From the NCBI GenBank assembly GCA_020633435.1, contig JACKDP010000004.1:62001-126000 (forward strand): a DNA stretch of 64,000 nt. The letters run 5' to 3'. The stretch is from Myxococcales bacterium. Lineage in GTDB: Bacteria; Myxococcota_A; Bradymonadia; UBA7976; UBA1532. The notes under the pieces were generated by a model. The model was not told the origin of the DNA, did not search any database, and saw nothing but the letters and a program-made list of their open reading frames with translations. Position numbers and translations under genes: made by a program. How positions within the stretch are numbered: position 1 is the first letter of the stretch; each line of letters opens with the position of its first letter. Shown one piece after another: positions 54,958 through 64,000 of the stretch.

Positions 54958-55922
54958 TCGGTCTCGTCGAAGCCGGACTGCTCGCCGGTACTCTGCTCGC
55001 GGCCGCTACCTGGGTGGTCGTCGTCGTGTTCGCGCCGGGCGCGGCCGCGAACGACGGATCCGCGCCGATCGAGCGGCGTCTAATCGTGGCACGCGCGTGG
55101 CTCCTGGCCCCCTTCTGGGTGCCGGCCCTGCTGGTGCTCAGCGCCATGATCCCCGGGCTCGTCGGTGCCCTGGCCCAACACGGCGATCACTGCCTGGTCC
55201 ATGGTGGGCACCACCATCACCTCTGCCTCCTGCATCCGCCGCACGCGGCGGACAACCTGGTCGCGTGGCTCCTTCCGGTGGGCCTCGTGGCGCCCGCATT
55301 CGTCCTCATCGGCTTCTGCATCCGCCGCACGGTCTCCGAGTGGCGGCTCGCCCGGGCGCTGGTGGCGACGAGCCGCCCGTCCGACCTCGGCAGGGACGTG
55401 CGCCTGCTCGATCAGGCCGAGCCTGTCGCCATGACCGTGGGCTGGTTTCGTCCGACCGTCCTCGTCAGCGAAGGCCTCCTCGGACGAGTCACCCGACGCG
55501 GGCTCGAGGTCGTGCTGGCGCACGAGCGCGCTCACATCGAGCGCGGCGACACGCGGCACGCGCTCGTCGACCGGCTGGCGGCGTCGTTGTATCCGCGCGC
55601 GGTCGCCGGGCCCCTCCTCGCTCGCATCACGCTGGCTCGCGAGCAGGCGTGCGACGCGCGGGCTGCTCGCACGGCCGGCGGCTCGCTGGCGGTGGCCCAG
55701 ACCCTTGCCGAGATCCTGCGACTCGGCATGAAGGCGCCGGCCGTCGGTGTGTCCGTCGCCTCCGGTGCCGTGGAGTCGAGGGTCGCGTTCCTGCTGAGCC
55801 CGCCGCCTCGACAGCGCAGGTGGGCGGCTCTCCTCGGCGTCGTCGTGCTCGCCCTCGCGGCCGCCGGTACCGGCCCCGTACACACGGCCGTCGAGCGGCT
55901 CATCACCTTCCTCCTTCACTGA
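54954..55922 (+). CDS. M56-family membrane metalloprotease with His-rich outer loop (second pair)
   Basis: A 322-residue BlaR1-type protein. Membrane spans at ~8-28, ~47-68, ~101-118 and ~290-308. The loop between spans two and three (~76-97) is extraordinarily rich in ligands: HGDHCLVHGGHHHHLCLLH has nine His and two Cys within about 20 residues, and by topology it lies outside the cytoplasm. The protease site LAHERAHIERGD (His190, Glu191, His194) lies in the cytoplasmic domain, followed by LAREQACDARAA. There is no penicillin sensor. A metal-sensing role that triggers cleavage of the coupled BlaI is the simplest reading (inference). Confidence 0.87.
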   Translation: MIGLVEAGLLAGTLLAAATWVVVVVFAPGAAANDGSAPIERRLIVARAWLLAPFWVPALLVLSAMIPGLVGALAQHGDHCLVHGGHHHHLCLLHPPHAADNLVAWLLPVGLVAPAFVLIGFCIRRTVSEWRLARALVATSRPSDLGRDVRLLDQAEPVAMTVGWFRPTVLVSEGLLGRVTRRGLEVVLAHERAHIERGDTRHALVDRLAASLYPRAVAGPLLARITLAREQACDARAARTAGGSLAVAQTLAEILRLGMKAPAVGVSVASGAVESRVAFLLSPPPRQRRWAALLGVVVLALAAAGTGPVHTAVERLITFLLH

Positions 55923-55955
55923 CGGCAGGCGAGACCGGGAAACGAGAGGAGCGTC

Positions 55956-56126
55956 GTGTACCCAAAAACTCCGAGCATTGGTCGTCTTCTTGCCGTCGCC
56001 GCGCTGCTCGCCGTCCCCTGGCGCGCGGGCGCTCAGGAGAGCGCGTGGACAGCGGACGAAGCCGTTCGGCGCGCGCTCGCCAACCCGGAGGTCCAAGGCA
56101 TCCTCGATGACCTTGACCCCTCGTGA
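55956..56126 (+). pseudogene. czcC-like gene truncated by IS3
   Basis: A 56-residue stub: a signal peptide (LLAVAALLAVPWRAGAQ) followed by ESAWTADEAVRRALANPEV, the beginning of a TolC/CzcC-type protein. The frame then enters the IS3 end at 56108 and stops at 56126. The second BlaI-M56 pair was therefore followed by its own efflux operon, the rest of which is missing from this window. Confidence 0.72.
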
Positions 56127-56138
56127 CGGACCACCTCG

Positions 56139-57023
<885 letters not shown>

Positions 57024-57084
57024 CGGCTCTCCTTCGCGAAGAAGGCCGCGGCTTTTTTCAGGATCTCGCGCTCCTCCCGCAGGA

Positions 57085-57092
57085 TGGCGTTC
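57085..57092. repeat. Target-site duplication of IS256 copy 2 (left)
   Basis: TGGCGTTC at 57085-57092 is repeated at 58523-58530, immediately outside both ends of the element. It marks an 8-bp insertion footprint within IS3 orfA. Confidence 0.9.
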
Positions 57093-58522
57093 GGTAGAGT
57101 CCACCTACGTGGTGTACGAGCCCTGACCTGACCCCGGCACCAGCCTCGGCATCAGCCGCGGGCGCTCGGGGCCTGGAAGAAGAGGGACCACCGCGTCATC
57201 TTCAAGTCGCCAAACACAAAGACGATCTGGCCGAGGCCAGAAACGGTGGTCGACATGAAGATGGATGGAAAGGCCCTGTTGGGCAAGCTGATCGAGGAGA
57301 CGCCTGACGACCTGGTCGCCGAGCTCCTCAAGAACGTCACGGAGTCGCTCATGGGCGCCCAGGTCGATGCGCTGTGCGGCGCAGCCCACGGCGAGCGGTC
57401 GCCGGCGCGCGTCAACCAGCGCAACGGCTACCGCATCCGCCCCTGGGACACGCGGGCGGGCACCATCGAGCTCGCCATTCCCAAGCTGCGTTCGGGGAGC
57501 TACTTCCCCGACTGGCTGCTGGAACGCCGCCGGCGGGCCGAGCGCGCGTTGATGAGCGTCATCGCCGAGTCGTACGTGCTGGGGGTGTCGACCAGGCGCG
57601 TAGACAAGCTCGTCAAGGCTCTCGGCGTCGAGGGCATCTCCAAGTCGCAGGTCTCCAAACTCTCGGAATCATTGGACGAAGAGGTCAAAGTCTTCCGGAG
57701 CGTCCGCTCTCGGGGACCTACCCGTTCGTCTGGGTCGACGCACTGGAGATCAAGTGCAGGGAGGAGGTCGGGTGGTCAGCGTCGCGGCTTTGCTCGCGGT
57801 CGGCGTCAACCAGGAAGGCAAACGCGAGATCCTCGGGCTCGACACCACGACGACGGAGGACGGCGCCGGCTGGCCTCGCCTTCCTGCGCGGCCTGGTCGC
57901 CCGCGGGCTGGGGGCGTGCGCCTGGTGACCTCGGACGCCCTGGTGGCCTGGTGAAGGCCATCCGGGCGGCGGTGCCGTCGGCGAGCTGGCAGCGGTGCCG
58001 CACGCACTTCATGCGCAACCTGCTCACGAAGGTGCCCAAGAAGGCGCAGAGCTTCGTCGCGACGGCGGTGCGGACCATCTTCCAGCAGCCGGACGCGGCC
58101 GAGGTCAGGACCCAGTTCAGCCGGGTCGTCACGCAGCTCGAGGCCGCTTCCCGGACGTCGCCGACTACCTCGCCGAGGCACGCGAGGACCTGCTGGCCTT
58201 CACCCAGCACCCGACGACCGTGTGGAAGCAGATCTGGTCGAACAACCCCCAGGAGCGGCTCAACAAGGAGGTGAGACGGAGGACCGACGTGGTCGGGATC
58301 TTCCCGAGCAGATTCGCGCTGTTGCGACTGGTCGGGATGGTGCTGGCCGAGCAGAACGATGAGTGGATTGAAGCGCGGCGCTACATGAACCTGGAGGCGG
58401 TGCAGGGCACAGCGTCAGGGAGCGTGGTCGCGGACGCGGAGGCGCCCCGCCGATTGGCGGCGGAGGCGGTGTAGGCGGAGATGACGTGGTGAAGCTCGTA
58501 CACCACTTGCGTGGACGTGACC
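57093..58522 (+). mobile_element. IS256-family element, copy 2
   Basis: A 1430-bp element inside IS3 orfA, flanked by the 8-bp duplication TGGCGTTC. Imperfect 29-bp terminal repeats (57093-57121 and 58494-58522) share GTCCAC and GTGGTGTACGAGC. It is oriented opposite to copy 1 and the same way as copy 3. Compared with copy 1 it has lost four bases net through six small indels in the transposase gene. Confidence 0.9.
57246..58474 (+). pseudogene. IS256-family transposase, copy 2, frame-broken
   Basis: Identical to copy 1 over the first ~150 codons, then broken. Relative to copy 1: G lost at 57696-57699 (CCGGGAG to CCGGAG), G lost near 57766, C gained near 57873, G lost near 57911, one base lost with substitutions near 57938 and G lost near 58142. 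The C-terminal part, from KVPKKAQSFVATAVRTIFQQ to LAAEAV, is recognisable again in other frames. It supplies the intact 3' end lacking in copy 1. As written it cannot make a full transposase. Confidence 0.88.
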
Positions 58523-58798
58523 TGGCGTTCTCGCGGCGGAGACGGCGCAGCTCCTCCTCGATGCTGGAAGGGGCCGGCGCCGCCGGTGCCTGGCCGCTGT
58601 CGCGCGCCTTGTTGACCCACTCGCGAATGACGGTCTTGCAGACGCCCAGGTCCTTGCCGACCTGGGCGATGGAGAGGCCCTGCTCGAAGACGAGGCGAAC
58701 GGCCTCGCTCTTGAACTCGGGGGTGTAGCTGCGTCTCGTCGCCATGGAACCTCCTGGTCGAGCTTACCTACCAGATGGTCCGTCGTCTTGGGTCAAGG

Positions 58799-60589
58799 TC
58801 AATTGCAGGCCTCGGCCGGAGGCGGACCGCAGGCACCGCAGGCGTTGCTCACCCCCTCGTCGATGCGTCCATCGCAGTCATCATCGGCGCCGTTGCAGGC
58901 CTCGTTCGGGGGCGGGCCACAGGCGCCGCAGGCGTTCAGATCGCCGACGTCGCAGGGGCCGCAAGCCGTCGTGAAGGCACCGACTTCGGACCAATGGCCA
59001 CCGCCAAGAGCAGCCGAGCGCACGCGCCACCGGTAGCGGGTGCACTCTTCGAGCTGCGCGATGTACGAGGCCTGCTCCGTGACCTCGTTGACATCGATCC
59101 GACACCCCGGCCCGGCTTCACCGTCACACTCGGGTGGGAAGGCGCCCGAGTGGACCTGGATGCGATGCTGCCTTGGCGCGGCGCCGTCGCAGTCGACCGT
59201 CGACCACCGAAAGACGACCCGGGGATCCACATCATCGGCCTGATCGCGGGGGAGCTGCAGCTGTGGCGCGGGGCATGGGGCCTCTCGATCGGCGGCGATG
59301 AGCAGCTCAAGCTCCGGGTGCGCCGCAAAGATCCTGTCGAACCGAATGGCATGGTTCTCCACGGCGTTGCCGGCGTGGTGCAGAGCCAGCACACGGTTGG
59401 TGGACGCCCCGAGCAGCGGCGCCCCGCTCGTTCCCCCGAGGGAGTCAGCGTCGTGGTCCAGAGCATCGCCAGGTCCAATCCTCGCTGCCGAGCCGTTGAG
59501 GCCGTAGCCGTTCGAAGCTGGGTCGGTGACAGTTCCGGGGGATTGCTTCTTCGTTGCCTCACCCGGGGCGGAGCCGTCAAACGTACAGTGTTCCTTTGGA
59601 ATGGCGTCGGGGTCATACTCACAGTTCTGGTGCAGGAGATAGACCGCCTCCTGAGCCACGGGCGCACGAGCATCGATCTCCAGCCACGAACCCACCGACT
59701 CAGCAGGCGTCCGTCCCCCATCGCCTGGGTCACAGCGCAGCACGGCAATGTCGTAGTCGCTATCGGAGAATACGAGGTCGGGGCAGGTGAACCCTTCATC
59801 CCGAAGGGCCCGTAGGCTGTCATAGTCCGCTGGAGCCCAGTACTCGAAATTGACAACAGCGGAGGCGACGGTGTTGCCCTGCACGACGTCTTCGATGCAG
59901 TGGAAGTTCGTGATGACGAGACTCCGAGAGGCAAGCCACGCAGTACACCGGGTGTAGCAGAAGGAGTCTCCGCACGGCGCCAGGGCGCTGTAGTAGCCGA
60001 CTGCGCGGGCTCTCAACCGGATGGGATCGTCGTTCGGCAGGTCGATCACATCGACCCAGTCGGTCGCGCCGATGATGGACTCGCCACTGATTGGAGTCTC
60101 CTCCCGAACGATGCGACAGGCGCCGTCCAGGCATTCGGATCCGTCGGGACATGCACCACAGCCGCCAGCAGTGCCTGCGTCCGCCTGCGGAACGGCGCCG
60201 TCGGCAGCGGGACGTGACGGCACGACCGCGTCGGGTACGTCGGCGCTCGCATCCCCCGCTTCGGTGCCCACGTCCCGGCCGCGCGGCAGGGCATCCAACG
60301 GTGGCATGGCATCCACCGGCGGCGGAGCACCCAGATCCGCGGGCACCCGTCCCCCCGCGACGCAGATCGAGATCCGCCCGTCCGGAACACAGACCGATCC
60401 GCGGGCGCACTCTTCGTCCACGACGCACAGCGCTCCCGGGGGAAGCGGCTGGCCGCAGGTGCCGCTGCTGGGGCGACAGATCCGACCGGCAGCGCAGTCG
60501 TCGTCCACGCCGCAGGCCCCGTCGTCGTCCAGCGCGGGCGTGCAGGCCGCGATGAGGAGCAGGAGGCAACTCAGGGAAGTGACTCTCAT
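58799..60589 (-). CDS. V8/trypsin-like serine protease lipoprotein with MopE-type repeats, truncated
   Basis: A 596-residue protein. Lipobox LLLLIAAC is followed by Cys-rich units (CGVDDDCAAGRICRPSSGTC) and an Asp/Pro linker. The protease domain (~180-420) has His in VITNFHCIEDV, Asp in DYDIAVLRC and Ser in LGGTSGAPLLG. A fibronectin-like beta domain follows, then MopE-type metal-binding units: EACNGADDDCDGRIDEG. The second unit stops at PPPAEACN because the IS3 end supplies the TGA, so the natural C-terminus, probably with more units, is lost. The start overlaps the stop of the upstream gene (ATGA). Confidence 0.8.
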   Translation of the reverse strand: MRVTSLSCLLLLIAACTPALDDDGACGVDDDCAAGRICRPSSGTCGQPLPPGALCVVDEECARGSVCVPDGRISICVAGGRVPADLGAPPPVDAMPPLDALPRGRDVGTEAGDASADVPDAVVPSRPAADGAVPQADAGTAGGCGACPDGSECLDGACRIVREETPISGESIIGATDWVDVIDLPNDDPIRLRARAVGYYSALAPCGDSFCYTRCTAWLASRSLVITNFHCIEDVVQGNTVASAVVNFEYWAPADYDSLRALRDEGFTCPDLVFSDSDYDIAVLRCDPGDGGRTPAESVGSWLEIDARAPVAQEAVYLLHQNCEYDPDAIPKEHCTFDGSAPGEATKKQSPGTVTDPASNGYGLNGSAARIGPGDALDHDADSLGGTSGAPLLGASTNRVLALHHAGNAVENHAIRFDRIFAAHPELELLIAADREAPCPAPQLQLPRDQADDVDPRVVFRWSTVDCDGAAPRQHRIQVHSGAFPPECDGEAGPGCRIDVNEVTEQASYIAQLEECTRYRWRVRSAALGGGHWSEVGAFTTACGPCDVGDLNACGACGPPPNEACNGADDDCDGRIDEGVSNACGACGPPPAEACN

Positions 60590-62358
60590 CGGTGATCTCC
60601 AGTGGTCAGCAGGTAGGACGTGAGCGCGGTGGCAGCGGTACCGCCAATCAGCAGGGCGGCGACGCCCTGGTCCTGCAGCGAGCGTGCGTCGGCGTCGCGG
60701 CGCCGGGCCACGGCCTCCGTGCGCGCACCCCGTCGAAAGGCCCGCTGGTTGGCGATGGCCTCCTCCTGCCCGAGGTGGAGGATGGTCGCGCCCGCGCCGG
60801 CAGTCAGAACAGCGAGGCTGGCGACGACCCACAGCCACGGGCGCAGGCCGTCGGGTGTGGCGGCCCGGCCGGCCGGCGCCACGGGCGCGCGCAGCAGCGC
60901 CTCGACGTCGGCCGCGACGATGGGGGTGGTCTGCACCGCCGAACGCAGCACCGCGCGGATCTCGAAGGGCTGGCCCGGTGGACGCTGCCGCGGGACCACG
61001 TACTGCCGCTGGTGGTAGCCGGTGGCGCGGGCCCAGATCGACACATCGGTGTGTGGGGTGTGGGACGGGAGCGCGAGCCAGTAGCGAGCCCCTGGGCTGG
61101 TGGCCAGGGCGTCGTGGTGTGGACCGTTGACGAAGTCATCGGCCTCGAGGCGGCGCAGCGGCGCGTCGAAGTCGGCTGCCTTGAAGCGCACCCCGGAGAT
61201 GGCGGAAGAGACCACGACGGCGTCTTCGAAGCGGACGAGGGAGCAGTCGACCGCGACCTGGCCGCGGGCGGCCGAGGGGTGGACGGTGACACGTTCTGCC
61301 CACCGGATGTGGCCGGACTTCTCGCAGGTGACGGTCCAGTCTCCCCCGACCCCGATGCCGAAGTAGGCGAGCTCGTCGGGCGACGCGAGGGTTGTGCTGT
61401 AAAGCCGCCCCCCGGGTCCCTCCACGGTGACCAGGGTATCGCTGCTGTCCACGGATACCCGCAGGTGGTGGCTGGGGCCGTGTGCGCACGAGAAGCTGTA
61501 CGTCGAGGAGGGACCCAGGCGCAGGCGACCTGAGAAGGGGCGCGGGCATCCGTCGAGGACGACCACGACATCGGCTGGCTGAGGTGTCGGCGAGATGACT
61601 CGGGGCAGGGCTTCGAACGGTCCGCCGTTCACCGAAATCCGACCGGCCGGCCCGCTCGCCTGGGCGCAGGTGTGCACCCGTCGCTCGCCAACCACGTGGG
61701 CGCCTTCGCTGCGACCCACGGCGGCTCTCCCGGCCATGCGGACCGACTCGAAGCAGACGCCTTTGTCGGGCCGATCGTGCGGAGCGCTCGAGGTATGGAC
61801 CACCACCTCCCCGGCGGGGACCCAATCCACGACCAGGCGGCCCAGCGGCCGAGCGACGGCTTCGATCATGGCACTCAGATCTGCTCCCGTCTGGACGAAA
61901 CGCCTGGCGGAGTCTCCACGGGTCCACTCTCGGACCCCACGGCGAGCAAGCACCGTCAGGGTGCCGGTCGACGCCACGAAGTCGACGCACAGGAACCCAT
62001 CGGGGTCGGGGCGCAGGCCGGCCATCCGCTCCGGGACGAGGGCATCGCAGTCAGCATCGACCCGAGTCAGGGACACCGTCCACCCAACGTTTGCGCTGAG
62101 CGCAGACTCCAATGCCTGGATGACAATGGCCTGCCGAGCGGCATCCATGCCGGTTGCGGCGACCTTGAAGAGCAGAGTCGGGCCCCCAGAGGACTCCGCC
62201 AGCGCCAGCGTGGGACCGGCACAGTGCAGGAAGAACCCACAGACCAGGAGCCATCGACCCAAAGATCGGAGCCACGAGTCAAGGCATGCCCTCGGCGCCG
62301 ACTGGGATCTGCCTCCTGTCAACAATACAGACACGAAGCGGTGCCCCAAGTACCTCAT
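60586..62358 (-). CDS. Exported protein of unknown function, coupled to the protease gene
   Basis: A 590-residue protein from the ATG at 62358, preceded by GAGGGG. A long signal sequence (SLGRWLLVCGFFLHCAGPTL, then ALA) is followed by a mixed alpha/beta domain (LFKVAATGMDAARQAIVIQALE), a beta-rich middle with paired Cys and a C-terminal membrane span (~520-545, LWVVASLAVLTAGAGATILH) with a short tail containing further hydrophobic residues. It resembles the PEGA-type protein at 31039-32526 in layout only. Translationally coupled to the protease downstream, it may present or regulate it. No family named. Confidence 0.6.
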   Translation of the reverse strand: MRYLGHRFVSVLLTGGRSQSAPRACLDSWLRSLGRWLLVCGFFLHCAGPTLALAESSGGPTLLFKVAATGMDAARQAIVIQALESALSANVGWTVSLTRVDADCDALVPERMAGLRPDPDGFLCVDFVASTGTLTVLARRGVREWTRGDSARRFVQTGADLSAMIEAVARPLGRLVVDWVPAGEVVVHTSSAPHDRPDKGVCFESVRMAGRAAVGRSEGAHVVGERRVHTCAQASGPAGRISVNGGPFEALPRVISPTPQPADVVVVLDGCPRPFSGRLRLGPSSTYSFSCAHGPSHHLRVSVDSSDTLVTVEGPGGRLYSTTLASPDELAYFGIGVGGDWTVTCEKSGHIRWAERVTVHPSAARGQVAVDCSLVRFEDAVVVSSAISGVRFKAADFDAPLRRLEADDFVNGPHHDALATSPGARYWLALPSHTPHTDVSIWARATGYHQRQYVVPRQRPPGQPFEIRAVLRSAVQTTPIVAADVEALLRAPVAPAGRAATPDGLRPWLWVVASLAVLTAGAGATILHLGQEEAIANQRAFRRGARTEAVARRRDADARSLQDQGVAALLIGGTAATALTSYLLTTGDHR

Positions 62359-62890
62359 GACCGACCCCTCAATCAGGCTTCCTGCCTGGAGCCCTCGCCG
62401 AACTGTAGCGGGCTGGTCCTGGAGACTCAAGCCCCAGCCCGACCGACGGTTCACCAGTGGTGAACGTGATCGGGACTTCATGGGTGACCGCCGTCTGACG
62501 TGCACTTCCCACGGCGACCACTTCATGGGGACGAAGGTGAACACCGTGAGCGCGCCATCCCCCAAGACTTCACTGCGTCGAGTTCACTGCGTCGAGGGCG
62601 GACCGGAGGTCTGCGATCGGTGCCGCCCCCGAGAAGTCGAGACTCGGCAGGTCCTGCTCGATACGCCTCCTCGCCCACATGAGCGTGCCTCAAAGCTGAC
62701 CACGGACGCCGCCGGCGTGTGCGCTGGCTGCGCGCCAGGCGCCCGCGATCCGGTGCGGCGTGCGGCCGAGGCCGGGGGCGGCCTGCCCGAGCACCCTCCG
62801 TCGCCCGGCCCCACAAAATCCGATTGACGGTCGGAGCTTTGCTCCAGTAGCGTCCCGGCGTCCGGCACCGTGGGCCGGCGGGAGGGGCCC
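62359..62890. other. Intergenic region with tandem duplication
   Basis: This 532-base stretch holds no gene that I can support. It should carry the promoter of the leftward gene at 62358 and of the rightward BlaI gene at 62891. A 14-base tandem repeat, TTCACTGCGTCGAG, is at 62569-62582 and 62583-62596. Near the right end GATTGACGGTCGGAGCT (62822-62838) resembles the operator-like motif of the second BlaI pair, followed by the hairpin GGAGC-TTT-GCTCC. Confidence 0.5.
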
Positions 62891-63292
62891 GTGTCGATGC
62901 TCCGCCTCTCTGATCTCGCGCTGGGCGAGCTGGAGCGTGATGTGCTCGACGTGCTCTGGACGGACGGGGCGCTCAACCCGGGGGCCGTCCATGAGCGCGT
63001 CGGGGCGCACCGCGGCATCTCGGTCAACACGGTGTCGTCGGCGCTCAAGCGGCTGCAGGACAAGGGGCTGCTGGCCCGCGAGAAGGTGAGCCACGCCTAC
63101 GTCTACCGTGCCATCGTCAGCCGGGCGGAGCTGCAGCGGCAGCTCATCGACGGCATCGCGGCGCAGTTCGGTGACGCTGGCGGGGTGGGGCTGCTGGCGG
63201 CGTTCGTGGACGTGGCGGAGGAGCGGGGCGAGGAGACGCTGCGGCGGCTGGAGCAGATGATCGCCGCGCGACTGGGCGAGGGCGGCCCGTGA
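62891..63292 (+). CDS. BlaI/MecI/CopY-family repressor (third pair)
   Basis: A 133-residue regulator beginning at a GTG with ggagggg upstream; an ATG at 62897 is also possible. It differs from the second repressor (54556) at only scattered positions (for example LNPGAVHERVGAHRGISVNT against GAPRGISVNT, and KRLQDKGLLA against KRLHEKGLLG), so the two arose by duplication. Winged-helix and dimerisation parts are complete. It overlaps the truncated M56 gene by 4 bases (GTGA). Confidence 0.88.
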   Translation: MSMLRLSDLALGELERDVLDVLWTDGALNPGAVHERVGAHRGISVNTVSSALKRLQDKGLLAREKVSHAYVYRAIVSRAELQRQLIDGIAAQFGDAGGVGLLAAFVDVAEERGEETLRRLEQMIAARLGEGGP

Positions 63293-63339
63293 TCGGGCTG
63301 ATCGAGGCCGGGTTGCTGGCGGCGACGCTGCTGGCCGCG
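63289..63339 (+). pseudogene. M56-family protease gene truncated by IS256 copy 3
   Basis: A GTG overlapping the repressor stop opens MIGLIEAGLLAATLLAA, nearly identical to the start of the second M56 protein (MIGLVEAGLLAGTLLAA). After 17 codons the IS256 end begins (63340). The rest of the gene would lie beyond the element, outside this window. The repressor of this pair therefore has no intact protease partner here. Confidence 0.85.
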
Positions 63340-64000
63340 GGTAGAGTCCACAGACGTGGTGTACGAGCCCTGACCTGACCCCGGCGCCAGCCTCGGCGTC
63401 AGCCGCGGGCGCTCGGGGCCTGGAAGAAGAGGGACCACCGCGTCATCTTCAAGTCGCCAAACACAAAGACGATCTGGCCGAGGCCAGAAACGGTGGTCGA
63501 CATGAAGATGGATGGAAAGGCCCTGCTGGGCAAGCTGATCGAGGACACGCCTGACGACGTGGTCGCCGAGCTCCTCAAGAACGTCACCGAGTCGCTCATG
63601 GGCGCCCAGGTCGACGCGCTGTGCGGCGCAGCCCGTGGCGAGCGGTCGCCGGCGCGCGTCAACCAGCGCAACGGCTACCGCATCCGCCCCTGGGACACGC
63701 GGGCGGGCACCATCGAGCTCGCCATTCCCAAGCTGCGTTCGGGGAGCTACTTCCCCGAATGGCTGCTGGAGCGCCGTCGGCGGGCCGAGCGAGCGCTGAT
63801 GAGCGTCATCGCCGAGTCCTACGTGCTGGGCGTGTCGACCAGGCGCGTCGACAAGCTCGTCAAGGCCCTCGGCGTCGAGGGCATCTCGAAGTCGCAGGTC
63901 TCCAAGCTGTCGGAATCATTGGATGAAGAGGTCAAGACATTCCGGGAGCGGCCCCTCTCGGGGGCCTATCCCTTCGTCTGGCTCGATGCTCTCGAGATCA
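63340..64000 (+). mobile_element. IS256-family element, copy 3, left part
   Basis: The end GGTAGAGTCCAC at 63340 continues with the same GTGGTGTACGAGC core as the other two copies. The leader and transposase start follow, and the window ends inside the gene. It differs from copies 1 and 2 by a few percent of bases, so it is a separate, older or independently acquired copy. Confidence 0.9.
63493..64000 (+). CDS. IS256-family transposase, copy 3, N-terminal part
   Basis: The first 169 codons of the transposase, from the same GTG start as copies 1 and 2, open to the window edge. Substitutions against copy 1 include LIEDTPDDVVAEL, AARGERS, YFPEWLLE, VKTFRERP and GAYPFVWLDALEI; the first catalytic Asp is present. 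No indels are seen, and the site where copy 2 first loses a G (CGGGAG) is intact here. Confidence 0.9.
   Translation, partial: MVDMKMDGKALLGKLIEDTPDDVVAELLKNVTESLMGAQVDALCGAARGERSPARVNQRNGYRIRPWDTRAGTIELAIPKLRSGSYFPEWLLERRRRAERALMSVIAESYVLGVSTRRVDKLVKALGVEGISKSQVSKLSESLDEEVKTFRERPLSGAYPFVWLDALEI

Noticed and set aside
62585..62700. Small leftward gene ending near 62585
   Set aside because: A frame reading MWARRRIEQDLPSLDFSGAA and onwards looks protein-like for about 37 codons, but it has no clear ribosome site and runs through the 14-base duplication; at most a relic.

Overview
The window is high-GC DNA (roughly 70% by eye) that most resembles a member of the Myxococcota or a nearby 'deltaproteobacterial' lineage. 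The signs are two secreted hydrolases with MYXO-CTERM-like tails (a Cys motif, a hydrophobic stretch, then an Arg cluster), MopE-type CNGxDDDCDG repeats, many Gly/Pro-rich lipoproteins, a Hanks-type Ser/Thr kinase, an FHA-GAF-cyclase, and a TonB-dependent receptor carrying its own TonB C-terminal domain. The lineage is an inference; no rRNA or tRNA gene was seen.

Positions 1-37616 look like ordinary chromosome. They hold, in order: a FadL-type porin fragment, a Gly-rich lipoprotein with a frameshift, an AmpG-like transporter, an ECF sigma factor with a zinc-finger anti-sigma-like partner, a secreted protein with a matrixin-type protease, a lamin-tail lipoprotein translationally coupled to PBP1C, YceI-like and arginase-family genes, a DUF1295 membrane protein, a Ser/Thr kinase, a short-chain dehydrogenase, and a lone frame-broken FlhA/SctV export-gate gene. 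Next come a REC-GAF-HD-GYP regulator, gyrA, the TonB-fused receptor, a trypsin-like lipoprotein, an FHA-GAF-adenylate cyclase with a TPR lipoprotein, a nuclease/phosphatase with a sensor kinase, three surface proteins, two tandem paralogues of an unrecognised membrane family, and a small secreted protein.

Positions 37617-64000 are accessory and dominated by nested insertion sequences. IS256-family copy 1 (37902-41952) contains a complete IS21-family element (37960-40570) with a 6-bp target duplication. IS256 copy 2 (57093-58522) sits inside orfA of an IS3-family element (56108-58801) with an 8-bp duplication. IS256 copy 3 starts at 63340 and runs off the window. Between copies 1 and 2 lie two cargo modules. 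The first is a tightly coupled four-gene operon: amidoligase, two gamma-glutamylcyclotransferase-like enzymes and an 81-residue protein. The second is a heavy-metal island: a BlaI-type repressor with an M56 (BlaR1-type) membrane protease, CzcCBA efflux, a P-II-like protein, a CDF transporter, then a second BlaI-M56 pair followed by a czcC start cut off by IS3. A third BlaI-M56 pair lies at the right edge, its protease cut by IS256 copy 3.

The metal genes suggest a circuit in which the membrane protease senses metal (copy 2 has a His/Cys-rich outer loop) and inactivates BlaI, releasing efflux expression. The amidoligase operon looks like a make-and-cleave system for gamma-glutamyl or isopeptide bonds, with the small protein as a possible substrate. 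Both functional readings are inference. Several genes (Gly-rich lipoprotein, flhA-like gene, IS256 copy 2) contain small indels, mostly in G/C runs, so consensus error should be excluded before calling them pseudogenes.
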